A stretch of 64,000 nucleotides of DNA from NCBI RefSeq assembly GCF_022352055.1, contig NZ_JAKRWM010000013.1, positions 122,564-186,563 of the forward strand. Direction: 5' to 3'. Shown here in pieces: positions 50,908-60,321 of this stretch. The notes beneath the pieces are model-generated. The model saw only the letters and a program-made list of their open reading frames with translations. It was not told the origin of the DNA and did not search any database. The stretch is from Cohnella mopanensis (GTDB taxonomy: Bacteria; Bacillota; Bacilli; Paenibacillales; Paenibacillaceae). The stretch's first letter is position 1. The number at the start of each line of letters is the position of its first letter. The position numbers and the translations under genes were made by a program.

Positions 50908-53151
50908 ATGAAAAAGTTTTTCAGAAGTGGCTTTGTCAAATTAGGACTTATTGTTGTCATCGTGGGCGGAGCCATCGTTTATTGGTTGATGCCGCCTGTT
51001 GCAAAGGTAGAAAGCGCCGAGATCGGTAAAGGCGTTAAGGTGAAATTCAAAACGAACGGGACCCAAATCGAACAATTTCAAAATCAATCGTGGAACCCGT
51101 ATTTTGCCAAAGGGGTCAATATGGGGGCTGCCGTTCCCGGACATTTCCCCGGCGAACTTGAGATTTCGAAAGACGACTATATGAGATGGTTTGAAATGAT
51201 TCAAGAGATGGGCGCCAACGTTATTCGCGTGTACACGATTCTGAAGCCGGAGTTTTACGAATCGTTGGTCCGATATAATGCGAAGCATACGGATAATCCG
51301 CTCTTCTTCATTCAAGGGGTATGGAGTCCGGAAGAACAATTGATCGCAGGTCAGAACGCCTTTGATCCGAAGGTCAAACAGAAGTTTGAAAAAGAGATTC
51401 GAGAGGCTGTAGAAGCGGTGTACGGCAATATCGATCTTGAAGCCGAGGCGCATTCCGGCAAAGCCAGCGGGAATTACGCCTTTAATGCAGGGCCCTATCT
51501 CATGGGATGGATCGTCGGCACGGAATGGGATCCTGTGATGGTGGTTAAAACGAATAAGAGCAATGCGGATGTCGCTGATTATAAAGGAGAACATTTCCAA
51601 AGCAAACCCGGGGCTAATCCCTTTGAAAAATGGTTAGCCGAGATGGTCGACATCACGGCCGTAACAGAAGCTAAGCACGGATGGCAGCATCCGATTGCCT
51701 TCTCGAACTGGGTGACCACCGACCCGCTTGAGCATCCGGGCGAGCCATTGGTTGCCGAAGATATGGTCAGCGTCGATCCGACGCATGTCGCAGCCGTAGA
51801 TTGGGACGCCGGTTATTTTGCCTCCTATCACGTGTACCCGTATTACCCGGACTTCTTTACCTTCGACAAATCGTATCAGACGATGAAGAACGATAAAGGG
51901 GAAATAGATAGCTACAAAACCTATCTGCATAAGCTGAAGAAATACCATGACGAAATGCCGATCATGATTACCGAGTTCGGCGTTCCCGCCTCGCAAGGCA
52001 TTGCCCATACGGGTATGGTGGGGCGCGATCAGGGAGGGCACGACGACAAGACGCAAGGGGAAATGGATGCAGATATGTTCCGTCAGATCCATCAGGAGGG
52101 ATACTCAGGCGCGATCTTGTTTACGTGGCAGGACGAGTGGTTCAAGAAAACCTGGAATACGATGCACTACGACATACCTGACAGACGGGCTTATTGGTAT
52201 AACACGCTCACGAACGAATCTCATTTTGGGGTACTCGGCATGTATCCAAGTAAAGATGATGTGATTCACATTGACGGGGATACTTCGGACTGGGACAAGC
52301 TCGATGAGGGGGATAAGACTAAGCTTGATCTAAAGATCGAAGGTTTTAATGAAATATGGGCCACGCATGACGAAGGGTATTTATACCTCTCGATAAAATT
52401 ATCAGAATCATTAGATTTTTCTAATAATTCAATATATCTTGGATTCGATACTTTAAAGGGCGGTAATCGCCATGCAACGCAGCTCCAAGGAAAGACGCTG
52501 GATGAAGGCTTGGAAACCTTAATCGAACTCGGTAACCAGGATAAAGGGCAGATGATGATTGCCTCCAATTATGACTTCCATACCCGATTCTATGGCAAGC
52601 TATCGAAAATCTTAGCTTATGATCCTCAAGAATTGGAGGACGATAGCGGACTCTTTAACCCATGGAAATTGGTCGTGAATTATTTGCTTGAATATCCGGA
52701 TGCCCGTGTCGATCATCCTTTCGGCGATATGGGCGTAGGAGACTTGCTGAGAGGAACTAGTGATCCGCAAGATCCAAACTACAATTCAAAAGCGATGTGG
52801 CAGGCCAAAGGCAAAGTATTGGAAATCCGTATTCCGTGGATGCTGCTAGGGTTCAGCGATCCAAGCTCGCTCAGCGCCATTAGCTACCAAGATACCGGAA
52901 CGAAACAATTCGAATCCGTGAAAGTCGAGGGCGTTCGCCTTGTTCCTTGGATCGTCCGCAAGGATTCGAAGGAAGTCATCGGACTCGAAGGCAACAACCC
53001 TTACCCGGTATCGCAGCTTCCGATTTACACTTGGCAAAGGTGGGAGGATGCCGACGTCAAGTATGTGGAACGCCCGAAACAAAGTTACGCGATCATGCAA
53101 AAAGCGATGCGAGAAGTCAATCAACCGGTGAATCAGCCGGTGTCCGAGTAA
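50908..53151 (+). CDS. Membrane-anchored glycosidase-like protein with carbohydrate-binding C-terminus
   Basis: A 747-residue protein. An uncleaved-looking anchor helix (~8-28) is followed by a TIM-barrel catalytic domain (~50-430) of GH2/GH5-like type. Visible motifs are PYFAKGVNMG, ANVIRVYTILKPEFY, MGWIVGTEWDP (candidate acid/base Glu region), YHVYPYYPD and MIMITEFGVPAS (candidate nucleophile Glu). The C-terminal third starts IHIDGDTSDWDKL and looks like a family-9-type carbohydrate-binding or DOMON beta-sandwich. It is first in the polysaccharide operon and probably trims or processes the polymer outside the membrane. ATG 50908 is 7 nt after GAGGAA; an ATG at 50902 is closer. Confidence 0.7.
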   Translation: MKKFFRSGFVKLGLIVVIVGGAIVYWLMPPVAKVESAEIGKGVKVKFKTNGTQIEQFQNQSWNPYFAKGVNMGAAVPGHFPGELEISKDDYMRWFEMIQEMGANVIRVYTILKPEFYESLVRYNAKHTDNPLFFIQGVWSPEEQLIAGQNAFDPKVKQKFEKEIREAVEAVYGNIDLEAEAHSGKASGNYAFNAGPYLMGWIVGTEWDPVMVVKTNKSNADVADYKGEHFQSKPGANPFEKWLAEMVDITAVTEAKHGWQHPIAFSNWVTTDPLEHPGEPLVAEDMVSVDPTHVAAVDWDAGYFASYHVYPYYPDFFTFDKSYQTMKNDKGEIDSYKTYLHKLKKYHDEMPIMITEFGVPASQGIAHTGMVGRDQGGHDDKTQGEMDADMFRQIHQEGYSGAILFTWQDEWFKKTWNTMHYDIPDRRAYWYNTLTNESHFGVLGMYPSKDDVIHIDGDTSDWDKLDEGDKTKLDLKIEGFNEIWATHDEGYLYLSIKLSESLDFSNNSIYLGFDTLKGGNRHATQLQGKTLDEGLETLIELGNQDKGQMMIASNYDFHTRFYGKLSKILAYDPQELEDDSGLFNPWKLVVNYLLEYPDARVDHPFGDMGVGDLLRGTSDPQDPNYNSKAMWQAKGKVLEIRIPWMLLGFSDPSSLSAISYQDTGTKQFESVKVEGVRLVPWIVRKDSKEVIGLEGNNPYPVSQLPIYTWQRWEDADVKYVERPKQSYAIMQKAMREVNQPVNQPVSE

Positions 53152-53173
53152 CTATGAAGGAAGGGTTTTATTT

Positions 53174-54343
53174 GTGTATATCAACATCGAAGTGGCCATC
53201 CGATTCTTGTATGTTCTCATCGTTCTGAATGTGGCATTCGCCGTCGTGGTGTATGCCATGAAGATCAAAAATCTGAAAAGAACGAGAACGGAGCGCAGGT
53301 TCGAGGTCAAAATCAAAGATTACCTCACCTACATCCTAATCCATATCGAAGGAAAAGAACCATTGAATCTGCCGCCGTTTCCATTGAACAAAGCGGAACA
53401 AAAAGCAATGCAAGAGCGCCTGAACGATATAATCGAGAGCTTTACCGGAACGGCCCGGGAAAAATGCATGGAGCTCTGCAGGCGCTTGGGACTGGTGCAA
53501 GATCATCTGGATCGTTTGAAAAAAGGTTCTTATTCCGTGAAAATCGATGCGGCGTATCACTTAGGCTGCATGAGAGTTCAGGAAGCCGTTCCGGCTTTAC
53601 TCAAGCTTCTCCAAACGCATAAACGGAATTCTTCTCTCTTCGTCATCGCCCGTTCGATTGCGAAATGCGCTCGCGACGAACAGGATGTCCAGGAAATGGT
53701 GCAGATTGTTCTGAGGCATAACAAAGGGTTTTATGATTTGCTTGTCGACATGATCAAAGAAGCGGATATCGACCATGGGGCTCTGTTTGCCGAATTCATT
53801 CAACGGGAAAGCCATGAATTCATACAAATCGGTTTGTGCGGATTGAAAGACTATACCGAGCCGACGGTGGCATCGACGGTCTATCGTCTCATCGAATCTC
53901 CGGACAGAACCATTCAATACAAAGCCATGGAAATCTATCTGAAATCGGTTCACTTTATTCCTAGAAACGTCGTTCAAAAGCTGCTTCGGCATCCGATGGA
54001 TGAAGTGCGTGTCCTTACGGTTCAAGCGATCGCCGATCTGAAGCTGGCGAGGTATATCGATGTCATGAGAAGCGCATTATTGGATGAAAGCAAGCGAGTA
54101 TCCGATGCCAGCGCGAAAGGGTTATTGCTTCTTGGAGAAGGAGGAATCGCTCAATTGTGCGAAGTCGCCGCAGAAGCAAGAGGGTCGGAGCGAGGGGAAT
54201 ACCTCCACATGCTTATTGAGGAACAAATCAAATCTCTTTCGTTACAGCCCCATGACCTTGACCAACTGACACGATATAATTCGTTGGTTTACCATTACGA
54301 AAAAACGCTCGGCAAGAACAAACGAATCTATCGGGTTGTGTAG
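53174..54343 (+). CDS. Membrane-anchored HEAT-repeat protein
   Basis: A 389-residue protein. One N-terminal membrane helix (~8-28, FLYVLIVLNVAFAVVVYAM) is followed by a basic cytoplasmic stretch and HEAT-type helical repeats (~115-340). Examples are 'SVKIDAAYHLGCMRVQEAVPALLKLL', 'DRTIQYKAMEIYLKSV' and 'MDEVRVLTVQAIADLKLARYIDVM'. HEAT scaffolds usually hold protein complexes together. Its position between the glycosidase-like gene and the GT2 synthase suggests a cytoplasmic scaffold for the synthase. GTG 53174 follows AAGGAAGGG by 8 nt. Confidence 0.75.
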   Translation: MYINIEVAIRFLYVLIVLNVAFAVVVYAMKIKNLKRTRTERRFEVKIKDYLTYILIHIEGKEPLNLPPFPLNKAEQKAMQERLNDIIESFTGTAREKCMELCRRLGLVQDHLDRLKKGSYSVKIDAAYHLGCMRVQEAVPALLKLLQTHKRNSSLFVIARSIAKCARDEQDVQEMVQIVLRHNKGFYDLLVDMIKEADIDHGALFAEFIQRESHEFIQIGLCGLKDYTEPTVASTVYRLIESPDRTIQYKAMEIYLKSVHFIPRNVVQKLLRHPMDEVRVLTVQAIADLKLARYIDVMRSALLDESKRVSDASAKGLLLLGEGGIAQLCEVAAEARGSERGEYLHMLIEEQIKSLSLQPHDLDQLTRYNSLVYHYEKTLGKNKRIYRVV

Positions 54344-54370
54344 CTTATAGGTTTAGGAGGGAAACAAAGA

Positions 54371-55813
54371 ATGAGAATGCTGGAATATTATTTACAACAA
54401 ATCTTGAACTTCTTGCGCGACTTTCTATTAGGGTACGGCTACTTTGCCATGTATTATGCATTGGCGATTACTTTCATTTATTTCCTGATCTTCGCTCTAT
54501 CGATTCGCCATACTTCTCCTCTTCAAAGAGGAATTCAATATAATCGCGTGCAGAAACTATCCGGTTCCGAACATGTGCCGCCAGTGTCGTTGTTAGTCCC
54601 GGCCTATAACGAAGAATTGATGATTAAAGAAAATGTACGATCCTTATTGGCCTTGAATTATCCGGAATATGAGGTCATCGTCGTCAATGACGGCTCGAAA
54701 GACGAGACAGCCCAACTCCTGATCGAAGAGTTTCAACTCAAAGAAATCAAGCCCTTTGTTTCCAATAATATTAAGACCGAAAGGGTCAGAGGCTATTATC
54801 ACAATCCTGAATATCCGAACTTGTATTTCATCGATAAAGAAAATGGAGGGAAAGCGGACTCCTTGAATGCAGGGATCAATCTTTCCCGCCATCCGTTGAT
54901 CTCTACGATCGATGCGGATTCGTTATTGGAGAAGGATGCTCTGACCAGAATCGCCAGAGTGTATATGGAAAATCCCGAAGAGACCGTGGCGGTCGGAGGC
55001 AATGTCCGAATCGTCAACAGTTGCACGGTGGAGGATGGGATAGTCAAGAACATCCAATTCCCCAAGCAATGGTGGCCGGCTCTCCAGAACGTAGAGTATA
55101 TCAAAGCTTTCTTAGGCGGTCGGATCGGCTGGAGCTCCGTTAACGGATTGATCATCGTATCCGGTGCCTTCGGCGTTTTTCAGAAGGATAAAGTGATTGC
55201 CGTAGGCGGTTACCGCGGCGGCTACCCTGGGGAAGACATGAACATCGTTATTAAGCTGCACCGGTATTGCCTGGAGAACAAAATCCCTTATCAGGTAGCC
55301 TTTTGCCCGGATGCCGTGTGTTGGACGCAAGCACCGGATACGTACCGGATTCTAAGCAGCCAACGGATGCGTTGGGGCCGCGGCAACTTGAAGAACATGA
55401 TCGAAGAAGGAATCCATATGGTCTTCCGACCCCGTTACAAAGTGTTCGGGCTTTTAACGCTTCCTTATAACATCCTGTTCGAAACCTTAAACCCTTACTT
55501 CCGTTTGAGCGGTTTAATCGCCATGATCGGGTATTGGCTGCTGAATATGGCGGATTGGAAAACAGTCGCTGTCTTTATGCTGGTGAACTTCTTCTCCTGC
55601 TTCATTCTTAGCCTCGGCGCTTTATTCATCGAGGAAAAAGCTTTTAGTCGTTATCCCAAGCTGAGCGATCTCAACAAAATGATGCTCTACTCGTTCCTCA
55701 TGTTTCTCGGTTATCGTCAAGTCGGCGTTCTGTGGAGGTTCTTGGGACACATCGACTTCTTCCGCAACAATAATTCGTGGGGAACGATGGTTAGGACCAA
55801 TTTCAATAAATAA
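54371..55813 (+). CDS. Processive family-2 glycosyltransferase (polysaccharide synthase)
   Basis: A 480-residue membrane enzyme. One or two membrane helices (~15-45) are followed by a GT-A domain with PVSLLVPAYNEE, VIVVNDGSKDET, the DxD-type STIDADSLLEKDAL, a 'YPGEDMNIVIKLHR' acceptor motif and SSQRMRWGRGN (QxxRW, the mark of processive synthases). Three to four C-terminal helices (~355-470) should form the translocation channel. The pattern is close to PgaC/IcaA and hyaluronan/cellulose synthase relatives. The donor is inferred to be UDP-HexNAc or its uronic acid, because a UDP-sugar dehydrogenase and GlmM lie in the same operon. Confidence 0.85.
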   Translation: MRMLEYYLQQILNFLRDFLLGYGYFAMYYALAITFIYFLIFALSIRHTSPLQRGIQYNRVQKLSGSEHVPPVSLLVPAYNEELMIKENVRSLLALNYPEYEVIVVNDGSKDETAQLLIEEFQLKEIKPFVSNNIKTERVRGYYHNPEYPNLYFIDKENGGKADSLNAGINLSRHPLISTIDADSLLEKDALTRIARVYMENPEETVAVGGNVRIVNSCTVEDGIVKNIQFPKQWWPALQNVEYIKAFLGGRIGWSSVNGLIIVSGAFGVFQKDKVIAVGGYRGGYPGEDMNIVIKLHRYCLENKIPYQVAFCPDAVCWTQAPDTYRILSSQRMRWGRGNLKNMIEEGIHMVFRPRYKVFGLLTLPYNILFETLNPYFRLSGLIAMIGYWLLNMADWKTVAVFMLVNFFSCFILSLGALFIEEKAFSRYPKLSDLNKMMLYSFLMFLGYRQVGVLWRFLGHIDFFRNNNSWGTMVRTNFNK

Positions 55814-55845
55814 GATCCAGCATATCGATTAAAGGAGTGAAGAAT

Positions 55846-56649
55846 ATGGCCGTAGTAATTCGTAACAGCATTCAGGAAATCACGCTGCAACTTTTACAGT
55901 ACATTCATGTGGCGACCGCGAAGAGCGCTTCGTGCGGAGTCATTCTGGCTCCATGCGCGCATATGAACCCTAAAACGTTGGAGCAGGCGAAAGGGCTGAT
56001 GAGTAAGAACGATACCTCACTTTCTGTCCAATTGGTCTATGACGATGCGATTCAGGTTCTGTGCGCCGTATTGGAAGGCGGGACCTTGGGCGGTACTCAT
56101 TATGCGTCTCTCGTCTTAAAAGATTTCCTCCAAACTCAGCATCTGCTGCAAGGGCAATTGAGGGTATCCAGCTTTCCGGAGAGCGGAAAACCGACCGAGT
56201 CTGCGATCGCGGCATTCCTGCAACAGGCGATCCAAAGCAAAGGGAACGATGCTGACATTCATTTCTTCATGACGGCCAATGCAGAGACGTCCGTTCTGAT
56301 CGCCGATCCCGACGATCTCGTTCGCGAATTCATCAAGATCCGACTGGAGCTGAAGGGGTATCGCGTATACGAGGCCAAAGACGGACAAGAGGCTTACGAT
56401 GTGTTCGTTCGGCTATTGCCGGACCTCGTCATTACCGAATTGAATTTGCCTATCCTGGATGGATACCAGCTCATCCGCAGCATTCAACGCCATGATTCGA
56501 ATGAAGGCAAGGTGATCGTTCTGACGGACAATCAGCTTGCGGGAAACAGGAGTCGCGCTTATGAGTCAGGGGCTGCCGACTACGTGACCAAGCCGCTGTC
56601 GATCTCTGAATTGGAATGGAAAATCAAGAGACTGACCGGAAACCATTAA
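55846..56649 (+). CDS. Protein with C-terminal pseudo-receiver domain (Glu at the phospho-site)
   Basis: A 267-residue protein. The first ~145 residues are a domain I do not recognise (AVVIRNSIQEITLQLLQYIH, LCAVLEGGTLGGTHYASLVL). The rest is a receiver fold: VLIADPDDLVREFIKIRL, DGQEAYDVF, PDLVITELNLPILDGYQLI, VIVLTDN, DYVTKPLS. The phospho-acceptor position carries Glu (E198) instead of Asp, and the second acidic-pair residue is Pro. The Lys and Thr positions remain. Glu there often mimics the phosphorylated state, so the domain is probably locked 'on'. ATG 55846 is 8 nt after AAAGGAG; a GTG at 55837 overlaps that site. It lies between synthase and dehydrogenase genes. Confidence 0.75.
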   Translation: MAVVIRNSIQEITLQLLQYIHVATAKSASCGVILAPCAHMNPKTLEQAKGLMSKNDTSLSVQLVYDDAIQVLCAVLEGGTLGGTHYASLVLKDFLQTQHLLQGQLRVSSFPESGKPTESAIAAFLQQAIQSKGNDADIHFFMTANAETSVLIADPDDLVREFIKIRLELKGYRVYEAKDGQEAYDVFVRLLPDLVITELNLPILDGYQLIRSIQRHDSNEGKVIVLTDNQLAGNRSRAYESGAADYVTKPLSISELEWKIKRLTGNH

Positions 56650-56677
56650 TCTTGTGAATTCGAGGAGCGGGTAGAAC

Positions 56678-58030
56678 ATGACATACAATATTTTAAGAGA
56701 AAATCTGCAAAATAAAACGGCGAAGGTAGGCGTCGTCGGTCTGGGGTATGTCGGCTTGCCGTTAGCGATGGAAATGGTGAAAGGCGGTTTTACCGTCTAT
56801 GGCATTGATTTGGATGAGCATAAAGTCAAGTCCCTTCTGGATGGAGAGTCCTATATTCAAGATGTGCCAAGTTCCATGGTGGCCGATGCCGTGGGCAACG
56901 GGAAATTCGTGCCTACGAACCGATTCGAAACCATCCGGGAACTGGATACGATCAGCATTTGCGTACCGACTCCATTAAGCGAGAACCAGGATCCGGACAC
57001 TTCTTTTATCGTGAGCGTCGTGAATGAGATCAAGAACTATATCAGAAAAGGAACCTTGATCGTCCTTGAAAGCACGACATATCCCGGAACGACGGAAGAA
57101 TTGATCGAATACGAGCTTGAGGCTCTGGGATTAGCAGTAGGCCGAGACTACTTCCTATGCTTCTCGCCGGAACGGGTGGACCCGGGCAATCCCGACTACA
57201 ATACGTTTAATACGCCCAAGGTCATTGGCGGAACGACCGAAAAATGCAAAGAGCTTGGGGTTACGCTTTACAACAACGTGGTCAAAACTGTCGTTCCGGT
57301 GTCTTCTCCTAAAGTAGCGGAGATGTCCAAGCTGCTTGAGAATACGTTCCGCAGCGTCAATATCGCTTTCGTTAACGAATTGGCTATGATGTGCGATCGA
57401 ATGGCGATTGACGTGTGGGAAGTCATTCGAGCGGCTTCTACGAAACCGTTCGGATTCATGCCCTTCTATCCGGGGCCGGGAATCGGCGGTCACTGCATTC
57501 CTCTGGATCCGATGTACTTGTCCTGGAAAGCCAAGGAGTTCCGCTTCTATAGCAAATTTATCGAATTGGCCCAATCCATTAATGATAATATGCCGGAATA
57601 CGTGTTGAACCAAACGGCTCAAGTGTTGAATGTATATGCGAAATCGATCCGCAACTCGAAAGTTCTGATATTAGGCATGTCCTATAAGCCGGATATCGAC
57701 GATCTGCGCGAATCTCCGGGTTTGGAAATCTATGAATTGTTCAAAAAAAGCGGAGCGAAAGTCGACTATTACGATCCTTATGCGACTTCGTTCAAGGACG
57801 AGCAGGGTCACAGCGTTCATACGGTAAAATACGATACGGATGCCTTCTCCCAATACGATTGCATGGTGTTGATCACCAATCACCGAAGCTTCAGTTATCA
57901 TGAACTGGCGGAGATGGGCGTTCCGATCATCGATACGCGTAATGCTTTTGCAGATATCAAATCGGATAACATTCACAAGCTGGGAACCGGAATCCATCAA
58001 AAAGATGCGAAAGTTCTTGTTGGTGCCTAA
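56678..58030 (+). CDS. Nucleotide-sugar 6-dehydrogenase (UDP-GlcNAc/ManNAc type)
   Basis: A 450-residue NAD-dependent enzyme that oxidises C6 of a UDP-sugar to a uronic acid in two steps. It has the N-terminal Rossmann VGVVGLGYVGLPLAMEM, then ICVPTPLSENQDPDTSF, ESTTYPGTTEE, the central helix PKVAEMSKLLENTFRSVNIA and the catalytic Cys C273 in PGPGIGGHCIPLDPMY. The C-terminal domain has ILGMSYKPDIDDLRESPGLE. Sequence features (GHCIPLDP, 'RVDPGN') fit the UDP-N-acetylhexosamine dehydrogenases (WbpA/WecC group) rather than UDP-glucose dehydrogenase. It supplies an acidic sugar donor to the GT2 synthase. Confidence 0.87.
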   Translation: MTYNILRENLQNKTAKVGVVGLGYVGLPLAMEMVKGGFTVYGIDLDEHKVKSLLDGESYIQDVPSSMVADAVGNGKFVPTNRFETIRELDTISICVPTPLSENQDPDTSFIVSVVNEIKNYIRKGTLIVLESTTYPGTTEELIEYELEALGLAVGRDYFLCFSPERVDPGNPDYNTFNTPKVIGGTTEKCKELGVTLYNNVVKTVVPVSSPKVAEMSKLLENTFRSVNIAFVNELAMMCDRMAIDVWEVIRAASTKPFGFMPFYPGPGIGGHCIPLDPMYLSWKAKEFRFYSKFIELAQSINDNMPEYVLNQTAQVLNVYAKSIRNSKVLILGMSYKPDIDDLRESPGLEIYELFKKSGAKVDYYDPYATSFKDEQGHSVHTVKYDTDAFSQYDCMVLITNHRSFSYHELAEMGVPIIDTRNAFADIKSDNIHKLGTGIHQKDAKVLVGA

Positions 58031-58946
58031 GCTCGAATCTCCAAGAAAGGTATCATTACTTAAAATTATCCTGATCGCCTTGCTAATCTGCGTGGCGATC
58101 GCAACGGTTCTTATGCTGAAATGGAAATCCGAAAAGCCGCCTGTAATGGGAACATGGATATGGGATACGACGACGTTGGCGAAAGACAAAGGCCAAATGC
58201 TCGCTTTTGCCGAAGAGCAAGGCGTGAACGTGATCTTCCTGCACATTGATCGCGAGTCCAAAGACTTTGAACCGTATCGAGCCTTCGTCGAGGAAGCGCA
58301 CGGATTAGGGATTGAAGTCGAGGCGTTGGGAGGAGACCCGTCCTGGGGATTAACCGGGTACCGGCAGGAAATCGACTCCTTTATCGGATGGATGGTGGAC
58401 TATCATAGCGCCGTGGGAGAACAAGCTGAATTTGATGGCATTCACATGGACATCGAACCCTATCTATTGAAGGAATGGGAACGGGATCGCGAAGATGCCG
58501 TAAGCCAGTGGATGGATAATGTGGAGTATTTGGTCAACAGGATAAGGCGGGACACATCCTTGCGAGTGTCGGCCGATCTTCCTTTCTGGATTCATAAGAT
58601 TCCTGCCCGCGCTAACGGGAACTTGGGGGCTTGGATGATAGAGCGGCTCGACCGCGTCGTGCTCATGAATTACCGGAATTTCGCCATCGGAGAGAACGGA
58701 ATTATAGACAATGCTCTGCCGATGATTAGAGAAGGAACCAGAGCAGGGAAACCTGTTATCGTAGGGCTGGAAACGGGCCCTGTGAAGGAGGGGGAGCACG
58801 TCACTTTTTATGGCAAGGGCATCTCCAGCTTGCATCGGCAAATGCGGCTAAGCCATTTGTCCTTGCGGTGGCATGCCGGCTATCGGGGTTTTTCCATCCA
58901 CGACTACAAAAGCTGGAAGGAAGTCTTGGAATCCAGCCTGCAATAA
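58005..58946 (+). CDS. Membrane-anchored TIM-barrel protein, paralogue of the 60.3-kb gene
   Basis: A 313-residue protein with one anchor helix (~17-36). The domain opens [11 protein letters not shown] and shows [72 protein letters not shown] and [13 protein letters not shown]. The DIEP and NYRN segments lie where a glycosidase-like barrel carries its acidic residues. The same motifs recur in order in the protein at 60.3 kb. ATG 58005 overlaps the dehydrogenase by 26 nt; the frame opens further upstream without support. Probably an extracellular polysaccharide-processing enzyme; the family is not identified. Confidence 0.65.
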   Translation: MRKFLLVPKLESPRKVSLLKIILIALLICVAIATVLMLKWKSEKPPVMGTWIWDTTTLAKDKGQMLAFAEEQGVNVIFLHIDRESKDFEPYRAFVEEAHGLGIEVEALGGDPSWGLTGYRQEIDSFIGWMVDYHSAVGEQAEFDGIHMDIEPYLLKEWERDREDAVSQWMDNVEYLVNRIRRDTSLRVSADLPFWIHKIPARANGNLGAWMIERLDRVVLMNYRNFAIGENGIIDNALPMIREGTRAGKPVIVGLETGPVKEGEHVTFYGKGISSLHRQMRLSHLSLRWHAGYRGFSIHDYKSWKEVLESSLQ

Positions 58947-58962
58947 GGAAAGGACGATACGT

Positions 58963-60315
58963 ATGGGAAAATATTTTGGTACCGATGGGGTGCGCGGCGT
59001 AGCAAACGGGAAGTTAAGCCCGGAATTGGTCTTTCGTTTAGGCCGAGCGGGCGGATATGTGCTGACCCGGAATAAGCAAGGGAAGCGCCCTACCATTTTA
59101 ATAGGAAGAGATACCCGCATTTCGGGAGAAATGCTGGAGGCGGCTCTTATTGCAGGATTATTATCGATCGGCGCGGATGTTTTCCGATTAGGAGTCATCT
59201 CTACGCCGGGTGTGGCGCATTTGACGAAAGCAAGGGGAGCCGATGCGGGTGTAATGATTTCCGCTTCCCATAACCCCGTGGAGGATAACGGGATTAAGTT
59301 TTTCGGCGGGGACGGATTTAAGCTGTCGGATGCGATGGAAGCGGAGATCGAATCGCTTCTGGAAACGGATGAAGATCGGATTCCACGTCCGATCGGCGCT
59401 GATGTGGGGGCGGTACAGGATGATCCCGATAGCGGACAAGTTTATCTCTCTTATTTAAAGTCGACGGTTAATCAACGATTCGAAGGGCTCAAAGTGGTCG
59501 TGGATTGCGCCAATGGGGCGGTATCGAGGCTCGCTCCCCGGCTTTTCCGCGAATTGGGTGCCGACACGATTGTACTGGCCCATCAACCGGACGGGTTGAA
59601 TATTAACAAAGACTGCGGCTCTACGCACCCTGAAGCGGTTCAACGGGCGGTTTTGGAGCATCGGGCCCATCTGGGCCTTTCCTTCGACGGGGATGCGGAC
59701 CGGCTTATTGCCGTCGACGAGAAGGGAATGATCGTGGACGGTGACCACATCCTCTATATCCTGGCTGAATTCATGAAGAAGCATCGTCGGTTGAAGAACA
59801 ATACGGTGGTCTCTACCGTGATGAGCAACCTGGGCTTCTACAAGGCGCTGGAGCAACAGGGAGTGGAGGCCAAACAAACCAAAGTCGGAGATCGCTACGT
59901 CTTGGAGGAAATGCAGCAAGGCGGATATAACCTGGGCGGAGAACAGTCGGGCCATATCGTGTTGCTGGACTATAGTACGACTGGCGACGGTATGCTGTGC
60001 GCGATCCAGCTGATGAATGTGATGAAGTCAGAATCCGAGCTTCTCAGCGGGCTTGCCCAAGGCATGACCAAGTACCCGCAGCTTCTGGTGAACGTTCAAG
60101 TCGAGGACAAGTCGAAGCTGGCAGGGAATCCGATGATCGAAGAAGCCGTCAGGACGGTAGAGAGTCGGATGGGCGGGAGCGGAAGAGTACTGGTTCGCCC
60201 TTCAGGCACGGAATCGCTTGTGCGAGTCATGGCAGAGGGCCCGAATGAGCAAGAGCTTGCAGGCTTTGTCGATCATATCGTCGAGGTCATTAAGGAAGAA
60301 TTGGAATTCAGGTAA
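58963..60315 (+). CDS. glmM: Phosphoglucosamine mutase
   Basis: A 450-residue enzyme of the usual GlmM length that interconverts glucosamine-6-phosphate and glucosamine-1-phosphate for UDP-GlcNAc synthesis. Visible motifs are [13 protein letters not shown], the phospho-Ser loop [19 protein letters not shown] (S102), the metal site [15 protein letters not shown] and the sugar-phosphate loop [16 protein letters not shown]. The start is ATG 58963, preceded by AAGGAAAGGA; a longer frame from 58873 lies inside the upstream gene. Its presence in this operon, rather than with glmS or cdaA, suggests either a dedicated precursor copy or the chromosomal glmM recruited here. Confidence 0.93.
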   Translation: MGKYFGTDGVRGVANGKLSPELVFRLGRAGGYVLTRNKQGKRPTILIGRDTRISGEMLEAALIAGLLSIGADVFRLGVISTPGVAHLTKARGADAGVMISASHNPVEDNGIKFFGGDGFKLSDAMEAEIESLLETDEDRIPRPIGADVGAVQDDPDSGQVYLSYLKSTVNQRFEGLKVVVDCANGAVSRLAPRLFRELGADTIVLAHQPDGLNINKDCGSTHPEAVQRAVLEHRAHLGLSFDGDADRLIAVDEKGMIVDGDHILYILAEFMKKHRRLKNNTVVSTVMSNLGFYKALEQQGVEAKQTKVGDRYVLEEMQQGGYNLGGEQSGHIVLLDYSTTGDGMLCAIQLMNVMKSESELLSGLAQGMTKYPQLLVNVQVEDKSKLAGNPMIEEAVRTVESRMGGSGRVLVRPSGTESLVRVMAEGPNEQELAGFVDHIVEVIKEELEFR

Positions 60316-60321
60316 CCGGAT

